A stretch of 64,000 nucleotides of DNA from JAYUZR01 sp043751595 (GTDB lineage: Bacteria; Patescibacteriota; UBA1384; CAILIB01): NCBI GenBank assembly GCA_043751595.1, contig JAYUZR010000042.1:4192-68191 (forward strand), in the 5' to 3' direction. The notes beneath the pieces are model-generated. The model searched no databases. It had not been told where the DNA came from and was given only the letters and a program-made list of their open reading frames with translations. Positions 27,311 to 34,435 of the stretch are shown here, piece after piece. The position numbers were made by a program, and so were the translations under genes. Each line of letters opens with the position of its first letter. The stretch's first letter is position 1.

Positions 27311-28165
27311 GTGAATACTGTAGATCAAATTGAAATAGCCTGGAAGCTATACAGCCGAGGTGTTGGAGTGGGTGAAATAGCCTTGAGTCTTTCAGTCCAC
27401 CGAGCAACGGTATACCGCTGGATTGCTGGCATAAAACGAGCTGGATGCCTTCGCTCTTTCTTAAAGAGATATGCTTCAGCCAAGAAACGAGCCCGAGTAA
27501 CCCGGATTCATCCTCATGCAGAGATCTTGCTTAAGGAGCAGCGCAGAAAGACCGGATACTGCGGCCAGAAGCTTGTCTTCTGGCTCAAGAAAAAGCATGG
27601 CATTTCTCTTTCGGTGGCCCATGCATATCGCTTACTTAAAAAGCACTTTGTCTTAAGCTCTAAATGGAGGAAGTGGGTGAAGAGACCAAAGCTCCCGCAA
27701 GTTACCCATCCAAACCAAGTGATTCAGATGGACGGTATCGACTTTGGAGGCATCTGGGTGCATACCTTCGTGGACTGCTATACCAGAAGAGCCCATGCGG
27801 TTGCTGTGTTAGACAAGACGGCAGCATCTGCGGCGTACGCCGCAGAACAGGCGGCTGCAGTGTTCGGGAGTATTCTGTGGCTGCAGACAGATAACGGGTC
27901 TGAGTATGGACCGAGCTTCGATATTCTAACGAAGGGCTGGTATCTAAACCGAAGAAGAATCCACCCAGGATGCTCAAACGAGAACGGATTCGTTGAATCC
28001 TTCAACCGCACCGTTCGAAAAGAATGCTTAGGCTGGGGAAAGTACCGCCCAGAACAACAGACCAAGGTACAAGCAAGGCTAAACGCCTTCCTTCTTGAAT
28101 ACCACACCGAGAGACCTCATCTCTCACTTAACTTCCTTACCCCGAATGAGTTCATGCTTAAGTGA
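27311..28165 (+). CDS. IS481-family transposase
   Basis: A complete 284-residue DDE transposase. The N-terminus has a helix-turn-helix (LYSRGVGVGEIALSLSVHRATVYRW, about residues 14-38) for end binding. The integrase core has the first Asp in IQMDGIDFG, the second in LQTDNGSEYG and the Glu in NENGFVESFNRTVRKE, followed by the conserved YHTERPHLSL. It starts at GTG with AGGAG eight bases upstream. No frameshift is seen, so the element could still move. It is the only gene between the inverted ends. Confidence 0.93.
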   Translation: MNTVDQIEIAWKLYSRGVGVGEIALSLSVHRATVYRWIAGIKRAGCLRSFLKRYASAKKRARVTRIHPHAEILLKEQRRKTGYCGQKLVFWLKKKHGISLSVAHAYRLLKKHFVLSSKWRKWVKRPKLPQVTHPNQVIQMDGIDFGGIWVHTFVDCYTRRAHAVAVLDKTAASAAYAAEQAAAVFGSILWLQTDNGSEYGPSFDILTKGWYLNRRRIHPGCSNENGFVESFNRTVRKECLGWGKYRPEQQTKVQARLNAFLLEYHTERPHLSLNFLTPNEFMLK

Positions 28166-28195
28166 GTCGCATTTGACATGAGACAATCCGGGAGC

Positions 28196-28224
28196 TTGAC
28201 ATGTCTTAAGAATAGGCGTATAAA
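28196..28224 (+). promoter_or_regulatory. Consensus promoter just after the IS
   Basis: TTGACA (28196-28201), 17 bases, TATAAA (28219-28224): the best sigma-70 promoter in the window. It begins one base after the candidate target duplication of the IS. The -35 box is part of TTGACATGTC, a stretch also present at the promoter of the PEP-CTERM gene (32806-32815). Confidence 0.8.
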
Positions 28225-28339
28225 GCTCCCTTACGTCCTTTTGGACACGAGAGCTGACCCTCTCGTGAAGGATGGGCGTAAGGCTCATCCTCTTTGGCGT
28301 TTTTCAAAAACGTCATCGCACCTTGAAAGGTCGTATAAA
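28225..28339 (+). ncRNA. Structured 5' leader (candidate cis-regulatory RNA)
   Basis: About 110 bases between the promoter and the ATG at 28340. Four successive hairpins can form: GTCC/GGAC, CACGAGA/TCTCGTG, AGGATG/CATCCT and GCGTTTTT/AAAAACGT. GAAAGG before the start is the ribosome site. I recognise no known riboswitch class. It may regulate, stabilise or simply be transcribed leader. Confidence 0.4.
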
Positions 28340-29050
28340 ATGAAAACACTCGCTCTTTCCGTCGACGCCAATGGCGCGCCAGCCTTGCTTCCCACTGGCG
28401 AAATCCTGAAGGGCAGCTGGACAGCTGCTCACACCGCTTCCCAAGAGGAAGCCAAAGGCCTCCTCGGTCCCCAGCACGTTACAGTGCCCCAGACCGAGAA
28501 GAAGCTGACCACAGCAGTGAACGCTCCTACGCTTGGAAAACTCGTACCTGCAGAGGTACGGATTTCCCGGGCGGACCAGGAAAAGTTCACAGCTGCCCAG
28601 AAGAACGCCCTCGGCGACCAGAAAGCCGAGAAGTATATTCAAGAGGTTGGGCTCGATGCCCGAACTCTACGAGGGCTAGCTCTCATGAATATCCTTGGTA
28701 TATGGATCGGGTACAAGATAGGGGCCTTCGGCCTCATCGTAAATCTGCTCCTTCTCTGGATCACAGCTGGAATCTGGAAGGATTACACCTTCCGAGTCCT
28801 TCGAGAGTGGTTAACACTCTCGAACCAACTCACCCGGGCACAGAGAAACTGGTTTCGAGCCAGTAATCAATGGTGGTACTTCAAGTATCTCCTTGTATTT
28901 CTCTTCGTCACTCTGGCGGCAAACGGCTACATGCTCTACGGAGCAGGCAGCCAACTCATCAATAAGAACCTCCACCCGGAGGCTCCAAAGCTGAGCATCG
29001 CCAAAAAGTTGCCCGCCGTAAAAAGTGGGCACCACAAAAAACACCGGTAG
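28340..29050 (+). CDS. Hypothetical membrane protein
   Basis: An unrecognised 236-residue protein. The N-terminal 100 residues look soluble and variable (Ala, Thr, Lys and Glu-rich). Two or three membrane segments follow: one or two in LMNILGIWIGYKIGAFGLIVNLLLLWITAGIW (about 115-146) and one in YLLVFLFVTLAANGYMLYG (about 185-203). The end is very basic (HHKKHR). It lies directly downstream of the IS but has its own consensus promoter and a long hairpin-rich leader. G+C and codon choice resemble the GH18 and PEP-CTERM genes rather than the surrounding genes. A longer frame from 28178 would run through the promoter and is rejected. Confidence 0.65.
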   Translation: MKTLALSVDANGAPALLPTGEILKGSWTAAHTASQEEAKGLLGPQHVTVPQTEKKLTTAVNAPTLGKLVPAEVRISRADQEKFTAAQKNALGDQKAEKYIQEVGLDARTLRGLALMNILGIWIGYKIGAFGLIVNLLLLWITAGIWKDYTFRVLREWLTLSNQLTRAQRNWFRASNQWWYFKYLLVFLFVTLAANGYMLYGAGSQLINKNLHPEAPKLSIAKKLPAVKSGHHKKHR

Positions 29051-29078
29051 CGAAAAAGCTACCACCAAAAAGAACAGC

Positions 29079-29106
29079 CGCCACCCGACCCCGGGTGGCG
29101 CTTTTC
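29079..29106 (+). terminator. Terminator of the gene at 28340
   Basis: The perfect stem CGCCACCCG / CGGGTGGCG with an ACCC loop is followed by CTTTTCG. Confidence 0.88.
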
Positions 29107-29115
29107 GTATATAAC

Positions 29116-29142
29116 AAAACAGCCCCTTGCGGGGCTGTTTTT
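29116..29142. terminator. Bidirectional terminator
   Basis: The perfect stem AAAACAGCCCC / GGGGCTGTTTT has a TTGC loop and one further T. It lies between the rightward membrane-protein gene and the leftward exported-protein gene and can serve both. Confidence 0.9.
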
Positions 29143-29168
29143 CGGATTGTAACGAAAGGGCTGCGCGC

Positions 29169-29729
29169 TTACTGGGTCGTGGTGGTTGATGCCGCCGCAG
29201 GATCCCCCATCATCCCCCTGCCCATTCCGCCATGATGACCGCCGCGTCCGCCAGGACCGCCGGCTGGGCGTAGGTAGCTGATATCGATGCCATTATCGGT
29301 TGCCCACTTCTGGAGAGCAGTACGCTCGGCGTCCATAGCTGTTTTCCGTTCGGCATCAGTCTTGCCTTCCATGGCAGTATGGTTCGCCTCACGGGAAGCT
29401 TGCATCTCGGCCTGCTTAGCAATAATCAGAGCCTTTTGGGCTTCGGTAATTTTGCCATCAGTGACGAGCCCAGAAAGCCGGGTTTCTTCGGATGCTTTCA
29501 TCTCGGCAGTGCGCGTTGCTTCTTGAGCAGTGTGCGTGTCATCAACTACTTTTTGCACATCGGTCTTGTTCAGGTTGAACTTGCTAACCAGCGCATCGAT
29601 GAGAGCGCTATCCCGAGTTGTACTAGTGGAAGAAGCAGCAGCGGCAAAGGTGTGGGTAGCACCGATTCCGACCACTCCAGCCGAGGCGATTGCCAGGGCA
29701 ATTGCAAGCTGTTTATTGAGCTTAGCCAT
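29169..29729 (-). CDS. Exported helical protein with Gly/His/Met-rich tail
   Basis: A 186-residue exported protein with an N-terminal signal segment (ALAIASAGVVGIGATHTFAAA, residues 10-30). The central domain is helical and has the LSGLVTDGKITEAQKALIIAKQAEM pattern seen in small exported proteins that precede metal- or stress-related systems. The tail is rich in Gly, His and Met (GGRGGHHGGMGRGMMG) and could bind metal ions. The family function is not known to me. It lies just downstream of a sensor kinase/regulator pair in the same direction and may be one of its targets. Confidence 0.75.
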   Translation of the reverse strand: MAKLNKQLAIALAIASAGVVGIGATHTFAAAASSTSTTRDSALIDALVSKFNLNKTDVQKVVDDTHTAQEATRTAEMKASEETRLSGLVTDGKITEAQKALIIAKQAEMQASREANHTAMEGKTDAERKTAMDAERTALQKWATDNGIDISYLRPAGGPGGRGGHHGGMGRGMMGDPAAASTTTTQ

Positions 29730-29796
29730 GTAAGTGACTTACGAATAAGGTTTTGTGACAGTGATCAATTTGTCACAAAAGTAGTGTACCAACCGC

Positions 29797-30852
29797 CTAG
29801 TGAAGACTCTGTGAAGGGTTCGGAAGGATAACAACAACAGATGTACCAACCCCAACTTCGCTCTCTAACTGCACCTTTCCACCGAGCTGCTCGATGCTGG
29901 ATTGGACGATGGCAAGACCCAAACCACTACCCCCTGTTTCGCGACTACGTGAAGCTTCTGGCCGATAAAAGCGAGTAAAGACTTGCCCTACTTCTTCTGG
30001 CGCAATACCCATGCCGGTATCTTTTACGGTAATAGTTCGCGCATTCTCTAGCTGAGACGAAGAGACCACTACCTTACCCTTGGCGTCGGTGTACTGAATA
30101 GCGTTTCGCAAAATATTGCTCAGGGCCAAAGCAAGTAACTTGGGTTGAGTAGTAATCTCGCCCTCAGGCTCTTCATCTAGCAATAGTTCTACTTTTCGTT
30201 CGCGGGCCAGTGGCTGAGCAAGCTCTAATTGTTCGTGTAAGAATTCGGCCAACGAAATTACCTCGGCAACGTGGCCGGATTGTTCAGTCTTACTGAGAGT
30301 AAGTAAGTCGGTAACTAAGCTGCTCATGCGAGAAACTCCCGCCAGAATATCTTGCACTTCTTGTTTGGTGGCCTTGCTTAGCGAAGGCTCGTCGCGTAAG
30401 TTTTGTAACTGGCTGGAAAGTACCGTAAGTGGGGTGCGTAGTTCGTGCGAGGCATCACTAACGAAATTCTTTTGCTTTTCATATGCCTCGCGAATTGGCC
30501 GCAGCGTATAGCCAGCCAACAGATAGCCAGCTCCTCCACCCAACAGTACCAACATGCCATCAACCAAGACCATAGTATTACGCAGGTCTTGCAATACTTC
30601 GTCTCGACTTGGCACTAAGGCAAACACCCCAGGTGCTACTTGCTCCATCCGGAAGCGACGAGACTCTAGCCGCTGTTGAATCTGAGTAGAGAACCGAGAG
30701 AAAATAGCTCCACTAGAAACTACTAGCGTAATCGCCAAAACCCCAGCATAGAGCAGGGTTAGGACGAGGCGAGCCTGGTGGAACTGGTCGGTAGAGGGCT
30801 TATTATTCAAGGCGATATCCCTTCCCCCAAACAGTGGCGATGCGCTCGGCAT
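29797..30852 (-). CDS. Sensor histidine kinase
   Basis: A 351-residue (or 337-residue) membrane sensor kinase. There are two membrane segments (about residues 30-50 and 98-117) around a short outer loop, then a HisKA domain with SDASHELRTPL (His136) and an HATPase domain with NILRNAIQYT, DTGMGIAPEE and GGSGLGLAIV. It phosphorylates the OmpR-type regulator encoded just upstream. The ATG at 30852 overlaps that gene by 50 bases. A TTG at 30810, preceded by a GGAAGGGA ribosome site, gives a more usual overlap and may be the true start. The outer loop gives no clue to the signal. Confidence 0.93.
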   Translation of the reverse strand: MPSASPLFGGRDIALNNKPSTDQFHQARLVLTLLYAGVLAITLVVSSGAIFSRFSTQIQQRLESRRFRMEQVAPGVFALVPSRDEVLQDLRNTMVLVDGMLVLLGGGAGYLLAGYTLRPIREAYEKQKNFVSDASHELRTPLTVLSSQLQNLRDEPSLSKATKQEVQDILAGVSRMSSLVTDLLTLSKTEQSGHVAEVISLAEFLHEQLELAQPLARERKVELLLDEEPEGEITTQPKLLALALSNILRNAIQYTDAKGKVVVSSSQLENARTITVKDTGMGIAPEEVGQVFTRFYRPEASRSRETGGSGLGLAIVQSSIEQLGGKVQLESEVGVGTSVVVILPNPSQSLH

Positions 30853-31465
30853 AGGCCTTGGGAAGCTTTTTGCGGAGGTTTTTCATATGAACATCTACCA
30901 CATTACTAAATGAATCAAAGAAGCGGTCCCACACATGCTCTAATAAATCGTCGCGGGAGACAACTGTGCCTTTATTGCGCAGTAAATACTCGAGTAAGCC
31001 GTATTCGCGCAGCGTAAGTGCTAACACTTCGCCATCGACCGAAACTTTTTGCGAAGCTGGATCTACCTGGAGGCCATCGAGGGAAAGGACTGACTCCATG
31101 GTAAGGGCTGGGCGCCGCATTAGACTGCGAAGCCGAGCAGCAAGTTCGTCAAAATCGAAGGGCTTAGCCAGATAGTCGTCGCCGCCGCCATCAAGGCCAG
31201 CGACTTTATCGGCCACTTCTCCCTTTGCTGTTAAGAATAATACTGGCGTAACCACCCCCGCCTCGCGCAAGTTTTTGCAGATAGTAAAGCCGTCTCGCCG
31301 GGGAAGCATCACATCGAGCACCAGCGCATCGTAGGGATTCATGCGCGCCAAGTTCTCGCCCTCAAGCCCATCGCGCGAGACATCTACGGTGTACCCGCGG
31401 CGGGTGAGGCCGGTTTTAAGCGCATCGGCCAGCGCTGGTTCGTCTTCTACTACGAGTAATCTCAT
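30803..31465 (-). CDS. OmpR-family response regulator
   Basis: A 220-residue two-domain regulator. The receiver has VVEDEPALADAL at its start, the phosphoryl site Asp51 in LVLDVMLPRRDGF, and FLTAKGE with the conserved Lys near 85. The winged-helix DNA-binding domain ends with VVDVHMKNLRKKL and VWGKGYRLE, as in OmpR/PhoB. TAGTAT lies exactly six bases before the ATG. It is first in an operon with the sensor kinase; the next gene downstream in the same direction, an exported helical protein, is a possible target. Confidence 0.95.
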   Translation of the reverse strand: MRLLVVEDEPALADALKTGLTRRGYTVDVSRDGLEGENLARMNPYDALVLDVMLPRRDGFTICKNLREAGVVTPVLFLTAKGEVADKVAGLDGGGDDYLAKPFDFDELAARLRSLMRRPALTMESVLSLDGLQVDPASQKVSVDGEVLALTLREYGLLEYLLRNKGTVVSRDDLLEHVWDRFFDSFSNVVDVHMKNLRKKLPKAYAERIATVWGKGYRLE

Positions 31466-31533
31466 GGGCCAATACTAGCCGAAAAGTGGTGAAGGAGCTG
31501 TGAAGATCTTTCATGAACTGCTACGCTCGCTCC

Positions 31534-32427
31534 ATGAAATCTGTTCTGCGCATTCTTAAGAAGTATTTAGGACCACTCCTCACCTTGGTGGCACTTGGCT
31601 TTTTGATTGTTACTTTGGTGCGCGACTGGCCTTTGGTGAAGGGAGCAATCCAGAACGCCGACTGGATGTGGATCGCCATCGGTATTATTGGCTACTGGTA
31701 TTACTTCTTTTTGCGCGGACTGGGCTGGCGCCACACCATCGGGCTTTTTGGCCACAAGCTCCCCACTCTTACCGCCATCACCATTTGGAACCACAGTGAA
31801 GTGGCTCGCTTTATTCCTGGTAATGTTTGGTCCCTAGTTGGACGAGCCACCCTGGCCGAGCGCGAAGGAGTACCACCTAAACATACTGCTGCAAGCTTGG
31901 TCCTTGAGGCGCTTTTCTTGGTACTTGGCGCTGGGCTTCTTTCCGTAGTTGGCCTCTGGCAGTTTTTTGAGAATAAAGCCCTTTTTATTGGGATGATTAT
32001 CCTGCTTGCTATAGGTGCTGGCGCCATCATACCGTGGGCAGCCAAAAAGATCCGTGCCAAGTTCTTTGCTGATGTCCCCGTTCCTAAGCTAAGCGAGGTA
32101 GTTATCGGGTTTTGGCACTATCCGGTTGCTTGGGCGGCCTACGCTCTAGCCTCCTACGCCGTTGCCCTGGCTTTTTATCCGCTGGTACCGTTTTGGCTTA
32201 CGTTAAGCAGCGCCATAACCGCCTGGCTACTAGGCTATCTAAGTCTCATAACCCCAATGGGCCTCGGTGTTCGCGAGGTGGTTTTTGTTGAGTTGATGAA
32301 AAACGCCGTTACGGCACCGATTGCCAATGTTTTAAGTATTACTTCTCGCCTCGTACTCACGATTAGCGAGGTGCTGTTTTTAGGGTTACTTTGGGTGGTT
32401 ACTGCCGTTCATAAGAAGGCACGATAG
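31534..32427 (+). CDS. UPF0104 / LPG-synthase-TM-like membrane protein
   Basis: A 297-residue protein with about eight membrane segments and the signature EVARFIPGNVWSLVGRATLAEREG (about residues 88-111), typical of the UPF0104 / MprF N-terminal flippase-like family. GLGVREVVFVELM near residue 250 is the second conserved block. Relatives move or modify lipids, and the substrate here is unknown. The frame is open from 31513, but TACGCT lies exactly six bases before the ATG at 31534, inside that longer frame, so the shorter start is preferred. It is divergent from the two-component operon. Confidence 0.85.
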   Translation: MKSVLRILKKYLGPLLTLVALGFLIVTLVRDWPLVKGAIQNADWMWIAIGIIGYWYYFFLRGLGWRHTIGLFGHKLPTLTAITIWNHSEVARFIPGNVWSLVGRATLAEREGVPPKHTAASLVLEALFLVLGAGLLSVVGLWQFFENKALFIGMIILLAIGAGAIIPWAAKKIRAKFFADVPVPKLSEVVIGFWHYPVAWAAYALASYAVALAFYPLVPFWLTLSSAITAWLLGYLSLITPMGLGVREVVFVELMKNAVTAPIANVLSITSRLVLTISEVLFLGLLWVVTAVHKKAR

Positions 32428-32462
32428 TAAAATAGCTGGTTTTTTGCTATATCTAGCCCACC

Positions 32463-32774
32463 ATGCGCTGCACCCAACACCTTGCCGAAGTTACCTGCCC
32501 CCTCATTAAAGGGGCCGAGCTTTTTGGTGATGTTTGGACTATTCAGATTATTGCCAAGCTCCTCGAGCGCCCGATGCGCTGGAGCGAACTTGAATTAGCC
32601 TTTAATACCGATGAAAACGTGCGCAAGTTAAGCACTCGCACTCTTTCCGATCGCCTGCACACCCTGCAGGAGCGCAATATCCTTAAGGTAGTTGATGAGC
32701 AGTACACCCTTATCCAGCCAGAGCTTTTGAGTCCGGTCGTTGCCAGTTTACGGCAAGCTGGTAAGGAAATGTAG
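32463..32774 (+). CDS. HxlR-family transcriptional regulator
   Basis: A 103-residue winged-helix protein. The family pattern is clear: CPLIKGAELFGDVWTIQIIAKLL (Cys12), then MRWSELELAF and LSTRTLSDRLHTLQERNIL for the recognition helix. In several HxlR proteins the early cysteine senses oxidants or electrophiles; Cys12 could do so here. It starts 35 bases after the membrane-protein gene. A TATATC box nine bases before the ATG suggests its own promoter. Confidence 0.9.
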   Translation: MRCTQHLAEVTCPLIKGAELFGDVWTIQIIAKLLERPMRWSELELAFNTDENVRKLSTRTLSDRLHTLQERNILKVVDEQYTLIQPELLSPVVASLRQAGKEM

Positions 32775-32801
32775 CTGATTTTTTACTTGTACGAGCCGTT
32801 G

Positions 32802-32835
32802 TAGGTTGACATGTCACCTACTTTCAGGCTATTAG
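32802..32835 (+). promoter_or_regulatory. Promoter with palindrome before the PEP-CTERM gene
   Basis: TTGACA (32806-32811) and TATTAG (32830-32835) are 18 bases apart. The -35 lies inside the palindrome TGACATGTCA, flanked by TAGG and CCTA (32802-32820), which looks like an operator. The promoter at 28196 shares TTGACATGTC. Confidence 0.6.
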
Positions 32836-32886
32836 AGGCCAGAACGCATCACTAAATCTCGGTGCGAGAAAAGGGAAATAAGAAAC

Positions 32887-33510
32887 TTGAGAAAGCTAAG
32901 CTTACTCTTCGCGCTCCTGCTCATGGCAAGCAGCGCCTTCGCGCAGCAGATTCGTACTGCTGCGGCGGCAACCTTCAATGGTGCCGCTTTCGTAAACGGG
33001 ATCGACGTCGCTCGCAACGACTCGACCATTATCTCCGGCCCTGGCTCAACCAACTACATCCTTCTGGATACGGTGCTTACCAACGGGATCTCTGATCCTG
33101 GTACGCGCACCGTTCTCCTTCAGGGTTTAAAGGTTACCTGGGGCGGCGGCGACGTCTTTACTGCAACCAGCATGTTGAATGCCGGTGGCAGTTTGTCCGC
33201 ATCCGGGGTTACCGTATTTGGAGCTCCGCGAACGCTCCCGGTCTCCGGGTTTGATACCTACACGAGCCCTTCGTTTCCTGGCATGAGTGTGCTCTTCGGA
33301 GCCATCTCAGGCCAGTCGTTCGATGGCATCAGCTATGGAGCAATGCTCCAGATCAACGGACCGGCCGGTATTCCCTACCGCGCCAACTACGGGTTGGTAG
33401 CGGATTCAGGCCAAACCTTTTCGGGCGGGGGCACTGCTCCTGAGCCTGGAACGCTCGCCCTTCTCACCATCGGCATTGTCGCCGGCATCTGCCGGAGGAA
33501 CAGAAAATAA
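32887..33510 (+). CDS. PEP-CTERM sorting-signal exported protein
   Basis: A 207-residue exported protein: a signal peptide ending SSAFAQ near residue 20, an all-beta Gly/Ser/Thr-rich body, and a C-terminal PEP-CTERM tripartite signal, APEPGTLALLTIGIVAG then CRRNRK. That signal is normally recognised by an exosortase (EpsH/XrtA), which cleaves and anchors the protein with exopolysaccharide; none is encoded in this window. The start is TTG at 32887, the only one that gives a full signal peptide. G+C-rich composition, a consensus-like promoter and an approximately 45-base leader match the GH18 gene and differ from most neighbours. PEP-CTERM is unusual in a monoderm, so transfer is likely. Confidence 0.82.
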   Translation: MRKLSLLFALLLMASSAFAQQIRTAAAATFNGAAFVNGIDVARNDSTIISGPGSTNYILLDTVLTNGISDPGTRTVLLQGLKVTWGGGDVFTATSMLNAGGSLSASGVTVFGAPRTLPVSGFDTYTSPSFPGMSVLFGAISGQSFDGISYGAMLQINGPAGIPYRANYGLVADSGQTFSGGGTAPEPGTLALLTIGIVAGICRRNRK

Positions 33511-33529
33511 AAAGAATCGGAGTTAAAAC

Positions 33530-33570
33530 AAAATGCGCTTTCCGCAACTGCAGGAAGCGCATTTTGCGTT
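33530..33570 (+). terminator. Terminator of the PEP-CTERM gene
   Basis: AAAATGCGCTTTCC pairs with GGAAGCGCATTTT (one bulged T), and the right arm itself supplies the T run. Confidence 0.8.
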
Positions 33571-33657
33571 CATAGTCATTGATAAGGTACTAAATATAAG
33601 GCTACTAGAGCCTGTAGCGCCGCAGATACGTCAGGTGCCAGGTTGGGGAGCGTGTTT

Positions 33658-34269
33658 TTATTTAGCAGAAACCCCTACCCTCGTAGCTGAACGATACAAC
33701 TCTTCAATCAACCTCTCACGGTCCCAAAGCTCAACCTGATTCACCCGCGCAAGCTCGATTGCCGCAGGATAGAAGTAATTATTAGTAATTACCATTGCCC
33801 GCACCGCACCATACTTTGCTTTAGCCGCTACCGCCTGGCGTACCGCATCCTGATCCAGCTTAGATGAATACCGCTTAAGCTGCGCAACTGTCCCAACTTC
33901 ATCCTTTACCAAAACTAAATCTGCACCATAATCTTTTGTCGCTGGAGTAGTCTGCACCTTGTAGCCATTCATCTTAAAGTGCAGCGCCATTCGGCGCTCA
34001 AAATCTACCCCACTCATGAGGTCGATTTCGGTGATGCCAGCCAATAGTAGGCGCTGATCCGCCAGGTATTGGCGATAAAGAACTACCGATACATAGATTC
34101 CAACTAGAGCAAAAGAGCCCAAAATGAGGAGGAACCGATACTCCCAACCCAGTCCAAACAACACAACCATAAAAACAACGATTCCCATAAAAAGCGGATC
34201 ATCCAGCATGCTAACCTGACGGGTGCGCCGGGTTTTGCGTGGAGCATAGGTGCGCTTGCGGTACGCCAT
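33658..34269 (-). CDS. Membrane-anchored Mrr-type restriction-endonuclease-like protein
   Basis: A 203-residue protein. Basic N-terminus, two membrane segments (about residues 25-65), then an Mrr-like PD-(D/E)xK nuclease domain: LMSGVDFERRMALHFKMNGYKV, DYGADLVL (the metal Asp), VAQLKRY (the QxK form of the active site) and a YGAVRAMVITNNYF strand. Mrr proteins cut modified or foreign DNA, and the membrane-tethered kind could act on entering DNA. The start is at 34269, seven bases after the stop of the tiny gene at 34277. The longer frame to 34404 merely overlaps that gene. Last of a four-gene operon headed by a histidine kinase. Confidence 0.85.
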   Translation of the reverse strand: MAYRKRTYAPRKTRRTRQVSMLDDPLFMGIVVFMVVLFGLGWEYRFLLILGSFALVGIYVSVVLYRQYLADQRLLLAGITEIDLMSGVDFERRMALHFKMNGYKVQTTPATKDYGADLVLVKDEVGTVAQLKRYSSKLDQDAVRQAVAAKAKYGAVRAMVITNNYFYPAAIELARVNQVELWDRERLIEELYRSATRVGVSAK

Positions 34270-34276
34270 ATATTTT

Positions 34277-34435
34277 CTAGCTTTCCATCCGGTACCCAAT
34301 CCACATACCAAGTACCCCGCCGGCCAAGGTTCCAAAGATGGCCCACCCAGAGAATATCCCGGCCCCAAACAAGCTAGGGATATAGCCGCCAATACCCGAC
34401 CCAACTACCATGCCAAGCCAGGTTACCGATTTCAT
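34277..34435 (-). CDS. 52-residue Gly-rich membrane protein
   Basis: A small gene coding for a protein with two hydrophobic stretches and repeated Gly spacing (VVGSGIGGYIPSLFGAG, then FGTLAGGVLGMWIGYRM), resembling the AtpI/AtpZ kind of glycine-zipper hairpin. Its ATG overlaps the TGA of the response-regulator gene as ATGA (34432-34435), and its stop is seven bases before the nuclease start, so it is translationally linked in the operon. Function unknown. AtpZ-like proteins help ATP synthase or Mg2+ uptake, but no atp gene is here. Confidence 0.75.
   Translation of the reverse strand: MKSVTWLGMVVGSGIGGYIPSLFGAGIFSGWAIFGTLAGGVLGMWIGYRMES

Larger units (their letters stand above)
27239..28190 (+). 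mobile_element. IS481-type insertion sequence
   Basis: A 952-base element with one transposase gene. The ends are inverted: GGATATTCTCAT at 27240-27251, then AAATGCGACTCGC, matches the complement of 28157-28189, which reads GGATTGTCTCAT, then AAATGCGACTCAC. The two end stretches of about 32 bases are similar but not identical. A candidate 5-base duplication GGAGC flanks it at 27234-27238 and 28191-28195. It lies between the GH18 terminator and the promoter of the next gene, so the insertion broke no visible gene. Confidence 0.85.

Noticed and set aside
29379..29831. Plus-strand open frame of 150 codons over the exported helical protein gene
   Set aside because: Antisense to a gene with a clear signal peptide and repeats; no family features.
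33533..33739. Plus-strand open frame of 68 codons after the PEP-CTERM gene
   Set aside because: It starts inside the terminator hairpin and runs into the opposite nuclease gene.
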